Assembly (NCBI GenBank): GCA_020047875.1
Contig: JAIFNE010000123.1
Location: forward strand, 9,328 to 19,349
Direction of reading: 5' to 3'
DNA length: 10,022 nucleotides
DNA from: Hydrogenophaga sp.
GTDB lineage: Bacteria; Pseudomonadota; Gammaproteobacteria; Burkholderiales; Burkholderiaceae_C
Position numbers and translations under genes: made by a program. The notes below the pieces were generated by a model. That model was not told the DNA's origin. It searched no databases and worked only from the letters and a program-made list of their open reading frames with translations. Numbering within the stretch: the stretch's first letter is position 1; each line of letters opens with the position of its first letter. This document shows, in pieces, positions 1-8,205 of this stretch.

Positions 1-824
1 TGACCGTCAATGAAGCGGGCGGCTTCCATGCTGAGGTCGTCGCTGAAGATCGCACCAGTAAAACCCAGCTGGTGGCGCAGGATGTCCTGCAGCCAGCGCG
101 CCGAGAAGCCAGCGGGCCGGGCATCGACCTGGGCATAAATGACGTGTGCCGGCATCACCGCCTCCAGGCTGGCCGAGAGCCAGCCGTAGGGCGCCGCGTC
201 GTCTGCCAGGATGGCTTTCAGGCGTCGCGCATCCACCGGGATTTCCAGATGCGAATCGCCCTTCACAAAGCCATGGCCTGGGAAGTGTTTGCCGCAGTTG
301 CCCATGCCGCTTTGCTTGAGCCCCAGCATCAGGGCTTGCGCCAGCAGCGTGACCACGCGCGCATCCCGGCCGAAGGCGCGGTCACCAATCACCGAACTGC
401 CGCCGTGGTCCAGATCGAGCACCGGGGTGAAGCTCAGGTCAACCCCGCAGGCGCGCAGCTCGGCACCCAGCACATAGCCCGTGGCGGTGGCTGCGTTACA
501 AGCGCGCAGGGCCGCGGTTCCCGCCGGTTCGCTGGCTTGCTCGGGCTGCATCCACATCGCGCCCAGCGCGGCCATCGGCGGCAGATGGGTGAAGCCGCTG
601 GTGCGAAAACGCTGCACCCGCCCGCCCTCGTGGTCCACCGCAATCAGCAGATCGGCGCGCACCGCCTTGATCTGGCCGCACAGCCGCGTGAGCTGCACGC
701 GGTCCTGCCAGTTGCGGCCAAACAGAATGACACCGCCCACCAGGGGGTGCGCCAGACGCTGCCGGTCTGCCGCCGTGAGCGAGAGACCGGCCACGTCGAT
801 GATCAACGGTGCATGGTAGTTCAT
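1..824 (-). CDS. nagZ: Beta-N-acetylglucosaminidase NagZ (GH3), 3' end cut by window edge
   Basis: This is a cytoplasmic glycoside hydrolase family 3 enzyme. The family removes N-acetylglucosamine from GlcNAc-anhydromuropeptides during peptidoglycan recycling. I read 274 codons from the ATG at 824 to the window edge without a stop. The usual length is about 340-360 residues, so roughly the last fifth is missing. Visible motifs are AVDHEGGRVQR (62-72), KHFPGHG (179-185), the GDSH loop with the family's Asp-His general acid/base pair (D190, H192), and FSDDLSME (260-267), where D262 is the expected nucleophile. A GGAGA at 835-839 lies 10 nt before the ATG, a rather long spacing. The gene follows acpS after 34 nt and is probably cotranscribed with it. 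In some bacteria NagZ products feed AmpR signalling for beta-lactamase induction; nothing here shows whether that applies. Confidence 0.95.
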   Translation of the reverse strand, partial: MNYHAPLIIDVAGLSLTAADRQRLAHPLVGGVILFGRNWQDRVQLTRLCGQIKAVRADLLIAVDHEGGRVQRFRTSGFTHLPPMAALGAMWMQPEQASEPAGTAALRACNAATATGYVLGAELRACGVDLSFTPVLDLDHGGSSVIGDRAFGRDARVVTLLAQALMLGLKQSGMGNCGKHFPGHGFVKGDSHLEIPVDARRLKAILADDAAPYGWLSASLEAVMPAHVIYAQVDARPAGFSARWLQDILRHQLGFTGAIFSDDLSMEAARFIDG

Positions 825-858
825 GGTCACAGGATCTCCGGGCTGGACGCGGAGGAAT

Positions 859-1251
859 TCAATGGCGCTCGACCACCACGAAGCTCGCGGCGTAGTCGGT
901 CTCGTCGGTGACGGTCACATGGGCGCGCAGGCCCTGGGCATCAAACCAGGCTTTCAGCTCGCCATGCAGCACGATGTAGGGCATGCCGCTGGGGTGGTTC
1001 AGAATTTCGCAGCGCCGCCAGCTCATCGGCATGCGCATGCCCAGGCCAATCGCCTTGGAAAACGCTTCCTTGGCCGAAAAGCGCGTGGCCAGATAGCGCA
1101 CACCGCGCTGCGGCCAGCGCGCGCCGCGCCGCTGCCAGACCGCCCGCTCGGCATCGCCCAGCACCTTGTGCACAAATCGGTCACCCTGACGCGCGAGGGT
1201 GGCCTCTATCCGGCGGATGTCGCACACATCGGTGCCGATGCCCACAATCAC
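859..1251 (-). CDS. acpS: Holo-[acyl-carrier-protein] synthase AcpS
   Basis: AcpS transfers 4'-phosphopantetheine from coenzyme A to the conserved serine of acyl carrier protein, making ACP competent for fatty-acid synthesis in the cytoplasm. From the GTG at 1251 the protein is 130 residues, the normal size of this family. It begins MIVGIGTDVCDIRRIE; D8 is the expected magnesium ligand. The second signature is ATRFSAKEAFSKA (55-67), with E62 as the other metal ligand. The frame stays open to a TTG at 1281, which would add ten residues (QAPSAGGGG-like) with no ribosome site. The GTG has GGAGG four bases upstream and gives the family's usual M-I-x-G-I-G-T-D start, so I chose it. It lies 33 nt after the pdxJ stop and 34 nt before nagZ. 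Confidence 0.95.
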   Translation of the reverse strand: MIVGIGTDVCDIRRIEATLARQGDRFVHKVLGDAERAVWQRRGARWPQRGVRYLATRFSAKEAFSKAIGLGMRMPMSWRRCEILNHPSGMPYIVLHGELKAWFDAQGLRAHVTVTDETDYAASFVVVERH

Positions 1252-1255
1252 GCCG

Positions 1256-1260
1256 CCTCC
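1256..1260 (-). promoter_or_regulatory. Ribosome binding site of acpS (GGAGG)
   Basis: GGAGG on the minus strand ends four bases before the GTG at 1251. It is the only good Shine-Dalgarno match near any possible acpS start and decides for the GTG over the more distal TTG at 1281. The spacing is a little short; the overlapping GGTGGA at 1258-1263 would sit at a more usual distance. Confidence 0.6.
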
Positions 1261-1284
1261 ACCAGCGCTGGGAGCCTGCAACGA

Positions 1285-2037
1285 TTAGTCATGCGCCAAC
1301 GCCATGCAGTGGTTGTACGCCTCGACCGTGGCCGCATAGCCCATCTCGAGCGCGTCGGCGATCAGCGCATGGCCAATCGACACCTCGCTGACCCCGGGCA
1401 CGGCCCGAAGGAATTCGGTGAGGTTGTCGCGGTTCAGGTCGTGGCCCGCGTTCACGCCCAGTCCCGCCGCGTGCGCTGCCTGCGCCGCCGCAACAAACCG
1501 GCCCAGTTGCGCGACACGCTGGGGGGTGCTCCATGCCGCGGCGTACGGCTCGGTGTAGAGCTCCACCCGGTCCGCCCCCGCCGCCTGTGCCGCGGCCATT
1601 TGCGTGGGCTCGGGATCCATGAACAGGCTCACGCGCGCACCCAGCGCCTTCGCCTGGGCAATCACCGGCTTCAGGCGCTCGGCGTCTGCGGGGAAGCTCC
1701 AGCCGTGGTCGCTGGTGAACTGGCCCTCGCTATCGGGCACGAAGGTGAGCTGGTGCAGCGGCAAACCGCGCGCCTGCACCTCGGCGGCAATGCCCATGAG
1801 GTTGTGAAACGGGTTGCCCTCGATGTTGAATTCGCGATCGGGCCAAGCCTGCATCAGCGCGGCCAATTCAAACACGTCGTGCAGCCGAATGTGGCGCTCG
1901 TCGGGCCTGGGATGCACCGTAATCCCGCGCGCGCCAGCCTGCAGACACAGCGTGGCCGCTCGCAGCACCGAAGGAATGCCCAGGTGGCGCGTGTTGCGCA
2001 CCAAAGCCACCTTGTTCAGGTTGACCGAAAGGGCCAT
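1285..2037 (-). CDS. pdxJ: Pyridoxine 5'-phosphate synthase PdxJ (N-x-N-K subtype)
   Basis: PdxJ condenses 3-amino-2-oxopropyl phosphate with 1-deoxyxylulose 5-phosphate to pyridoxine 5'-phosphate, the last ring-forming step of the DXP-dependent vitamin B6 pathway. The protein is a 250-residue TIM barrel. I see GITVHPRPDERHI (38-50) with catalytic H42, FNIEGNP (70-76) with E73, VELYTEPYA (158-166), NAGHDLN (196-202) with H199, and SIGHALIADALEMG (220-233). These match the three catalytic positions H45, E72 and H193 of E. coli PdxJ. The N-terminal substrate loop reads VNLNKVALVRNTR, with N8-K9 where E. coli has D11-H12. The frame runs upstream to 2100 inside recO, but the ATG at 2037 gives the family N-terminus and lies 4 nt after the recO stop. 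No clear ribosome site is visible, so coupling to recO translation is likely. Confidence 0.96.
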   Translation of the reverse strand: MALSVNLNKVALVRNTRHLGIPSVLRAATLCLQAGARGITVHPRPDERHIRLHDVFELAALMQAWPDREFNIEGNPFHNLMGIAAEVQARGLPLHQLTFVPDSEGQFTSDHGWSFPADAERLKPVIAQAKALGARVSLFMDPEPTQMAAAQAAGADRVELYTEPYAAAWSTPQRVAQLGRFVAAAQAAHAAGLGVNAGHDLNRDNLTEFLRAVPGVSEVSIGHALIADALEMGYAATVEAYNHCMALAHD

Positions 2038-2041
2038 GGGG

Positions 2042-2827
2042 TCACAAGGGTAGGTTCGGCGGGGCTTCAAGCTCGGACACGCGGCGCATGGCCTGCACAT
2101 CCAGCATCAGCTGGCGGGTCTGAAACACCCGGACGCCGCAATGGTAGTGCAGCACCGCCCGCAGCTGCGTGCGCAGGGCCACCAGCGCGGAGGCACAGGC
2201 TTGCAGTGTGGCCACCAAAGCGTCTGGCGAGCGCAGCGCAGTCGCCAGATCGAGCCACTGCTGGCCGCTCAAACGGTGGGCATCGTCGCCGTGGGCCAGG
2301 CGCAGACCACTTTCCGGCACGAGCACATAGAACGCCTCGGGATCCAGCGGCGCCAGCGAGCTGCCCTCGCGCTCCAGATCAGAAAGAAACCCCACCTCGC
2401 GCAGCAACAGCAATTCGAAGGCGCGCAACACCACCGCCTGCACGTCAGCCCGCTCAGCCAGCAACTGCACCGCCAGCGCGTAGTGGTCGAACAGCCGCGG
2501 ATGCGGGTCATCGCGCGCCAGCAGGCGCATCAGTAACTCGTTGAGGTAGCTGCCCGAGAGCAGCGCTTCGCCGGTGGGCATCACATGCCCGCCCTGCCAT
2601 TGGGCCGACCGCAGAGCACGCACCTCGGCCTCACCGCCCCAGCTCAGCAGCAAGGGCTGCAGCGGCAGCAGCACCGGACGGAACTGCGAGGTGGGCCGCT
2701 TCACACCCTTGGCCACGATGGCAATGCGCCCTTCGCGCCGGGTGAACACCTCCAGGATCAGACTGGACTCACTCCAGTCGTACCGGTGCAGGACGAAAGC
2801 CGGCTCCTCGTGAAACCGCTTGCTCAT
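2042..2827 (-). CDS. recO: DNA repair protein RecO
   Basis: RecO binds single-stranded DNA and, with RecR, helps load RecA onto SSB-coated gaps in the RecFOR recombination pathway. The 261-residue product is slightly longer than the 242 of E. coli. Residues 1 to about 85 fit the N-terminal OB fold: EPAFVLHRYDWSESSLILEVFTR followed by the basic GRIAIVAKGVKRPTS segment, which is typical of the family. The rest is Leu/Ala-rich and fits the helical C-terminal domain, including LLLREVGFLSDL. I see no CxxC zinc pairs, as expected for proteobacterial RecO. The ATG at 2827 is the first start and is preceded by an 84-nt gap after era (2828-2911). That gap has a tandem GGCTGAC repeat near the start codon and a 5-bp GC hairpin at 2868-2882 but no good ribosome site. 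It ends 4 nt before pdxJ. Confidence 0.95.
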   Translation of the reverse strand: MSKRFHEEPAFVLHRYDWSESSLILEVFTRREGRIAIVAKGVKRPTSQFRPVLLPLQPLLLSWGGEAEVRALRSAQWQGGHVMPTGEALLSGSYLNELLMRLLARDDPHPRLFDHYALAVQLLAERADVQAVVLRAFELLLLREVGFLSDLEREGSSLAPLDPEAFYVLVPESGLRLAHGDDAHRLSGQQWLDLATALRSPDALVATLQACASALVALRTQLRAVLHYHCGVRVFQTRQLMLDVQAMRRVSELEAPPNLPL

Positions 2828-2911
2828 GGCTGACTGGCTGACCCGGGCGGAGTCAGGCCGGCTTTGGGCCCGTGCCCCGGGCAGCGGCCAAGCATGGCGA
2901 TTGCAGCCCGT

Positions 2912-3961
2912 TCACTCGTAACCGAACGAGCGCACCCGCACATCGTCGTCTGCCCAGCCCGATCGAACCTTCACCCACAGCTCTAGGAACACCTTGCAAT
3001 CCCAGAGCTTCTCCAGCTCCTGCCGCGCTTCGGTGCCAATGCGCTTGAGCTTCTCGCCTTTGTCGCCAATCACCATGCCTTTGTGGCCATCGCGCTCGAC
3101 GACGATGGTGGCGGCGATGCGCTTGAGCGCGCCTTCTTGCTCGAACTTGTCGATCACCACGGTGGAGGTGTAGGGCAGCTCGTCACCCGTCAGGCGAAAC
3201 AGCTTCTCGCGCACCATTTCGGCCGCCATGAAGCGCTCGCTGCGGTCGGTGAGCTCTTCCGGGGCGTGCATCCAGGGCTGCTGCGGCAGAAAGGGCTCGC
3301 AAATCGCAAACAAGCGCTGAATGTCGCGCTGGTTCTTGGCCGACATGGGCACAAACTCGGCAAACGGGTGGCGTTCCTGCATGCTGCGCAGCCAGGGCGC
3401 AAGCTCCCCGCGCCGGTGCACCAGATCGAACTTGTTGGCCAGCAGAATCACGGGGATGTTGCTCGGCAACAGCTCAAGCACCTTGGCATCGGCCGGGTTG
3501 AACCGGCCCGCCTCCACCACGAACAGCACCAGATCCACCTCGGCCACCGCGCCGAGCACGGTCTTGTTGAGCGAGCGGTTGAGCGCATTGCCGTGGCGGG
3601 TCTGAAAGCCCGGTGTGTCGACAAACACAAACTGGCTCGCGCCCACGGTGCGGTAGCCGGTGATGCGGTGGCGCGTGGTCTGCGCCTTGCGTGAGGTGAT
3701 GCTGATTTTCTGCCCCACCAGGGCATTGAGCAGGGTGGACTTGCCCACATTGGGCTTGCCCACAATGGCCACCAGACCGCAGCGCTGCTGCGCCGGATCG
3801 ACCGGCTCGGGCTCGGTGGCGGCCAGCGCTGCGCTGCCAGGTTCGGCGGCATCGCCATCGCTGGGGCCGGGCGGCTTGCCCAGGGCGCGCGCCAGCATCG
3901 CGTCGAGCTCGGGATTGGCGGGCACCGGAACGGGCGCAGCGGGTGTGTTGGATCGGGACAT
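2912..3961 (-). CDS. era: GTPase Era with N-terminal extension
   Basis: Era is an essential GTPase that binds the 3' end of 16S rRNA and acts in 30S subunit maturation. From the ATG at 3961 the product is 349 residues against about 300 in E. coli. GTPase motifs are G1 GKPNVGKST (68-76), G2 around SITSRKAQTTRH (88-98), G3 DTPG (115-118), G4 NKFD (176-179) and G5 SAK (207-209). The C-terminal KH domain shows VIGDKGEKLKRIG (297-309), containing the GxxG RNA-binding loop. Residues 1-60 are Pro/Ala-rich and low in complexity, except for PELDAMLARALGKP (17-30). The open frame continues upstream to 4147 inside rnc, but that part is a shadow of rnc. No ribosome site is obvious before the ATG. The gap from rnc is 55 nt. 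RNase III cuts the pre-rRNA whose 16S part Era later handles, so the pairing makes functional sense. Confidence 0.95.
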   Translation of the reverse strand: MSRSNTPAAPVPVPANPELDAMLARALGKPPGPSDGDAAEPGSAALAATEPEPVDPAQQRCGLVAIVGKPNVGKSTLLNALVGQKISITSRKAQTTRHRITGYRTVGASQFVFVDTPGFQTRHGNALNRSLNKTVLGAVAEVDLVLFVVEAGRFNPADAKVLELLPSNIPVILLANKFDLVHRRGELAPWLRSMQERHPFAEFVPMSAKNQRDIQRLFAICEPFLPQQPWMHAPEELTDRSERFMAAEMVREKLFRLTGDELPYTSTVVIDKFEQEGALKRIAATIVVERDGHKGMVIGDKGEKLKRIGTEARQELEKLWDCKVFLELWVKVRSGWADDDVRVRSFGYE

Positions 3962-4016
3962 GTCGACTGAGTGAATGAGAACGTTGTGCTGTCGGGCCAC
4001 AGGCGGCCGTTGGACT

Positions 4017-4718
4017 TCAGCGGCGGATGGGCGTGGCGGTGTTGAGTTGCTGCAGCATGGCGGCTGCCGCCGCCTGCTCGCCCGCGCGCCGCGACGCCCC
4101 AATGCCGCGCTCGCTGGTACCGGTTTCGGCCACCGTGCACTCGACATCGAAGGTCTGTTTGTGGGCCTCGCCCAGCGTGGCCACCACGCGGTACACGGGG
4201 AGTTTCATCTTGCGCGCCTGCAGCCATTCCTGCAACTCGGTCTTGGGGTCTTTGCCCATGGCGCTCATCTCTGCGCTGAGCTCCACACCGCCGTAAAGCC
4301 GGCGCACCAGCGCCGCGGCGGCCTCAAAGCCCGCGTCGAGATACACCGCGCCGATCACCGCCTCCAGCGCGTCGGCCAGGATCGAGGGACGCTTGTGCCC
4401 GCCCGAACGTTTCTCGCCCTCACCCAGCCGCAAGGGCCGCGCCAGGTCAAGCCGGGTCGCAATCTCGAACAGCGTCTCCTGCTTCACCAGGTTGGCGCGC
4501 ACCCGCGACAAATCACCCTCGGGCAGCTGGTTGAGTTTTTCGAACAAAAGACCCGAGATCGACAGGCCCAGCACCGAGTCGCCCAGAAACTCCAGGCGCT
4601 CGTTGTGGTCGGCAGAAAAACTGCGGTGGGTCAGCGCCCGCTCCAGCAGACGCGGGTTGGCAAACACGTGATCCAGGCGCTGTTGCAGCGCCAGCAACTC
4701 GGGACTCAAACCGAACAA
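4017..4718 (-). CDS. rnc: Ribonuclease III
   Basis: RNase III cleaves double-stranded RNA, most notably the 16S and 23S precursor stems, as a magnesium-dependent homodimer. The product is 233 residues; E. coli has 226. The catalytic signature HNERLEFLGDSVL (38-50) gives E40, E43 and D47. The second acidic pair is D116 and E119 in SILADALEAVIGAVYLDAG. A double-stranded RNA binding domain follows at about 156-226 (KDPKTELQEWLQ to AAAMLQQL). No ATG or GTG lies near the N-terminus. The first possible start is TTG at 4718, and a second TTG at 4709 would give MSPELLALQQRL, closer to relatives as I remember them. Neither has a visible Shine-Dalgarno site. The stop of the DUF4845 gene is 28 nt upstream. 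Function is near certain; the exact start is not. Confidence 0.93.
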   Translation of the reverse strand: MFGLSPELLALQQRLDHVFANPRLLERALTHRSFSADHNERLEFLGDSVLGLSISGLLFEKLNQLPEGDLSRVRANLVKQETLFEIATRLDLARPLRLGEGEKRSGGHKRPSILADALEAVIGAVYLDAGFEAAAALVRRLYGGVELSAEMSAMGKDPKTELQEWLQARKMKLPVYRVVATLGEAHKQTFDVECTVAETGTSERGIGASRRAGEQAAAAAMLQQLNTATPIRR

Positions 4719-4746
4719 CGGGCCGGGGCGCGCTCGGATTCAACAC

Positions 4747-5094
4747 TCACTGGGAGCGGCCCTGGTAGCGCAGCACCAGATAGGCGGGGCCGGCCAGGTG
4801 GATGTCGCGCTCGTAAGCGTAGGACACCACCACCTTGTTGCCCTCTTTGCCCACCTCGAGGTCTTTGCCTGAGATGGAGTTGATGTTGTCGATGGTCGCC
4901 GCCCTGTCAAAGATGCTGCGCACCTCGGCCACCGTCTCGCCAGCCGAGGCTTTGTCGACCGCCTTCTGCACCGCCATGTACTCGACGTAGGTGGGCACTG
5001 CCTGCGCAAACACCACGCCGGCCAGCGCCAGCAAAATGCCCACCACCAGCAGACCCACGAATGTCAGGCCCCGTTGCTGTTTTCTGTTTGTCAT
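4747..5094 (-). CDS. DUF4845 single-pass membrane protein, function unknown
   Basis: This 115-residue protein matches the DUF4845 family, which in Beta- and Gammaproteobacteria is commonly encoded between lepB and rnc. Its role is not established. The N-terminus MTNRKQQRGLTFVGLLVVG continues into one hydrophobic segment (about 9-32), followed by QAVPTYVEYMAVQKAVDKA and a small soluble domain with several beta-like stretches (KVVVSYAY, AYLVLRY). The arrangement resembles a type IV pilin-like N-terminus: a basic leader, RG, then a hydrophobic helix. The pilin glutamate at position +5 is absent (LTFVG). Basic residues before the helix predict the C-terminal domain outside the cytoplasm. The start is supported by AGGAGA at 5104-5109, nine bases upstream. 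It lies 54 nt after lepB. Confidence 0.85.
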   Translation of the reverse strand: MTNRKQQRGLTFVGLLVVGILLALAGVVFAQAVPTYVEYMAVQKAVDKASAGETVAEVRSIFDRAATIDNINSISGKDLEVGKEGNKVVVSYAYERDIHLAGPAYLVLRYQGRSQ

Positions 5095-5103
5095 CTGATT
5101 GCT

Positions 5104-5109
5104 TCTCCT
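5104..5109 (-). promoter_or_regulatory. Ribosome binding site of the DUF4845 gene (AGGAGA)
   Basis: AGGAGA on the minus strand sits nine bases before the ATG at 5094. It is one of the clearer Shine-Dalgarno sites in the window; rnc, era, recO and lepA have none that I can see. Confidence 0.6.
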
Positions 5110-5121
5110 GCCTTAGCGCCA

Positions 5122-5139
5122 GCCTGTGTTTCGACAGGC
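5122..5139 (-). other. Small hairpin in the lepB-DUF4845 gap
   Basis: GCCTGT and ACAGGC form a perfect 6-bp stem with a 6-nt loop between the lepB stop and the DUF4845 ribosome site. No T-run follows on the minus strand, so it is not an intrinsic terminator. It could shape mRNA stability or processing, but a stem this short may also be chance. Confidence 0.3.
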
Positions 5140-5148
5140 ACCCACCGT

Positions 5149-6125
5149 TTACTGGAACGGGCCAATGCGACCCAGATCGCCAAAATTCATCCAGACAAAA
5201 AACGCCCTGCCCACGATGTTCGCATCGGGCACAAAGCCCCAATAGCGCGAGTCCAGAGAGTTGTCCCGATTGTCACCCATCACGAAATAATGACCCTGTG
5301 GCACTTTGCACACCACGCCCTCAACCGTGTAGCTGCAGTTGTCCTTGAAGGGAAACGCGCCGGTACCGGGCACAAAACCCGGTCGGTCTTCGTCGTTGAG
5401 GGTGTTGAACTGCCGGTCACTCAGCGTTTCGGTGAACTGCTTGGCGTAGCGCATGGAATCGCCGTCAAAGAAATCGGGCTGGGCCTCGGTGGGCACGGGC
5501 TGGCCATTCACGCTGAGCCGCTTGTTCAGATAAGCCACTTCATCGCCAGGCACACCGATCACGCGCTTGATGTAATCCAGGCTGGGCTGTGGCGGGTAAC
5601 GAAACACCATCACGTCGCCACGCTGGGGCTCGTGGTTGGACAGCAGCTTGGTGTTGAACACCGGCAGACGCAAGCCGTAGTGGAATTTGTTGACCAGAAT
5701 CAGATCGCCCACCCGCAGGGTCGGGATCATGGAGCCGGAAGGAATTTTGAAAGGCTCGAACAGAAAAGAGCGCAGCACGAACACCGCCAGGATCACCGGG
5801 AACAGGCCAGCGGTCCAGTCCAGCCACCAGGGTTGTGCCAGCAGCTGGCGGCGCGCTGGTTCGATGTCGCCATCCACCTCGCTGAAACCCTGCTTGAGCA
5901 GCGCTTCTTTGCGGCGCTGGTGTTCTTCCACCAGCCGCTCGGCGGCCTGCTTGCGCCGCGGCAGAAACAGCAGTTTTTCGGCCACCCAGTAGATGCCGGT
6001 GACGATCACCGCCAGCATCAGCAGCAGGGCGAAATTGCCCTCGACCGAACCGGTGTACCAGGCCACCGCGTAGCCGGCGAACGCGGTCAGGATCACCGCG
6101 GTGATCGAACCCATGGCGGCGCCCA

Positions 6126-6126
<1 letters not shown>
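5149..6126 (-). CDS. lepB: Signal peptidase I (LepB)
   Basis: LepB is the membrane serine protease that removes signal peptides from Sec and Tat substrates on the outer face of the inner membrane. The product is 325 residues. Motif B is FKIPSGSMIPTL (126-137) with nucleophile S132. Motif D is DYIKRVIGVPGD (184-195) with general base K187. The Ser-Lys spacing of 55 equals that of E. coli. Motif E GDNRDNSLDSR spans 284-294. C264 and C273 may form a disulfide comparable to the one in E. coli LepB. Three hydrophobic segments are visible (about 8-24, 32-54 and 105-122), one more than the two in E. coli. The ATG overlaps the lepA stop by one base (TGATG), so translation is coupled to lepA. A second Met at residue 5 is possible. 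Confidence 0.96.
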
Positions 6127-7934
<1,808 letters not shown>

Positions 7935-7993
7935 CAGAAAAACGGACCAGACAAAACAGACAATCGCGCCGCACCGCAGGCCGGCAGGCGCAT

Positions 7994-8024
7994 AAAAAAG
8001 GGCGCGTCAGGTGGTGACGCGCCC
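7994..8024 (-). terminator. Strong intrinsic terminator about 60 nt upstream of lepA
   Basis: On the minus strand GGGCGCGTCA and TGACGCGCCC form a perfect 10-bp stem with a 5-nt loop (8000-8024), followed at once by six T residues (7994-7999). This is a textbook rho-independent terminator for minus-strand transcription. It does not simply end mucD, which has its own hairpin about 400 nt earlier. It may end a short RNA begun inside the gap, or act as an attenuator in the lepA leader. On the plus strand no T-run follows. Confidence 0.88.
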
Positions 8025-8057
8025 AGAACCAACAAGCAATGGCAACTGCATTCGTTG

Positions 8058-8089
8058 GGGTTTCATTTTAGGCAAAAAGCCTGAAACCC
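8058..8089. other. Imperfect hairpin in the lepA upstream region
   Basis: GGGTTTCA (8058-8065) pairs with TGAAACCC (8082-8089), and AGGC/GCCT around a five-base A loop can pair inside it. The two stems share bases, so alternative foldings exist. It lies 34 nt upstream of the terminator at 7994-8024. It could be part of a structured leader or small RNA. Confidence 0.4.
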
Positions 8090-8138
8090 ACACCCCGGAA
8101 GGCCTGTTTGCGCTTTGTCGCAGGGCGGCAACAAGAGA

Positions 8139-8144
8139 CTTATA
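8139..8144 (-). promoter_or_regulatory. Possible -10 element for a leader RNA upstream of lepA
   Basis: TATAAG on the minus strand differs from TATAAT by one base and is the best -10-like match in the gap. No good -35 box lies 16-18 bases upstream (GTAAAT at 17). A start near 8132 would give a transcript of about 135 nt ending at the T-run at 7994. The match rests on one hexamer. Confidence 0.25.
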
Positions 8145-8205
8145 CACAGGTCATTCACAATATTTACACAACGCCGCCGACGATTCTGTGGGCGATCTGT
8201 GCACA
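8140..8205. promoter_or_regulatory. Helically phased CACA/TGTG motifs resembling DnaA boxes
   Basis: TTATACACA (8140-8148) fits the DnaA box consensus TTWTNCACA. TCATTCACA (8151-8159) and ATTTACACA (8162-8170) each differ at one position. All three point the same way and start exactly 11 bp apart. Two opposite-facing TGTG cores follow, in TCTGTG at 8185-8190 and 8196-8201, again 11 bp apart. The second lies in the palindrome CTGTGCACAG (8197-8206). The flanking bases of these two fit a DnaA box poorly. The cluster overlaps the possible -10 element at 8139-8144. A binding site for DnaA or another factor is an inference. Confidence 0.35.

Noticed and set aside
823..2544. A 573-codon plus-strand open frame opposite acpS, pdxJ and recO
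   Set aside because: It is antisense to three recognised genes, with His/Arg/Ala-rich composition typical of a GC-bias shadow and no domain visible.
2868..2882. GCCCG-TGCCC-CGGGC hairpin between era and recO
   Set aside because: The stem is only 5 bp and no T-run follows on either strand, so it is not a terminator. High GC makes such stems common.
8115..8146. Possible plus-strand promoter (TTGTCG with TTATAC)
   Set aside because: The spacing is 19 bp or more, the -35 is weak, and no plus-strand gene follows.
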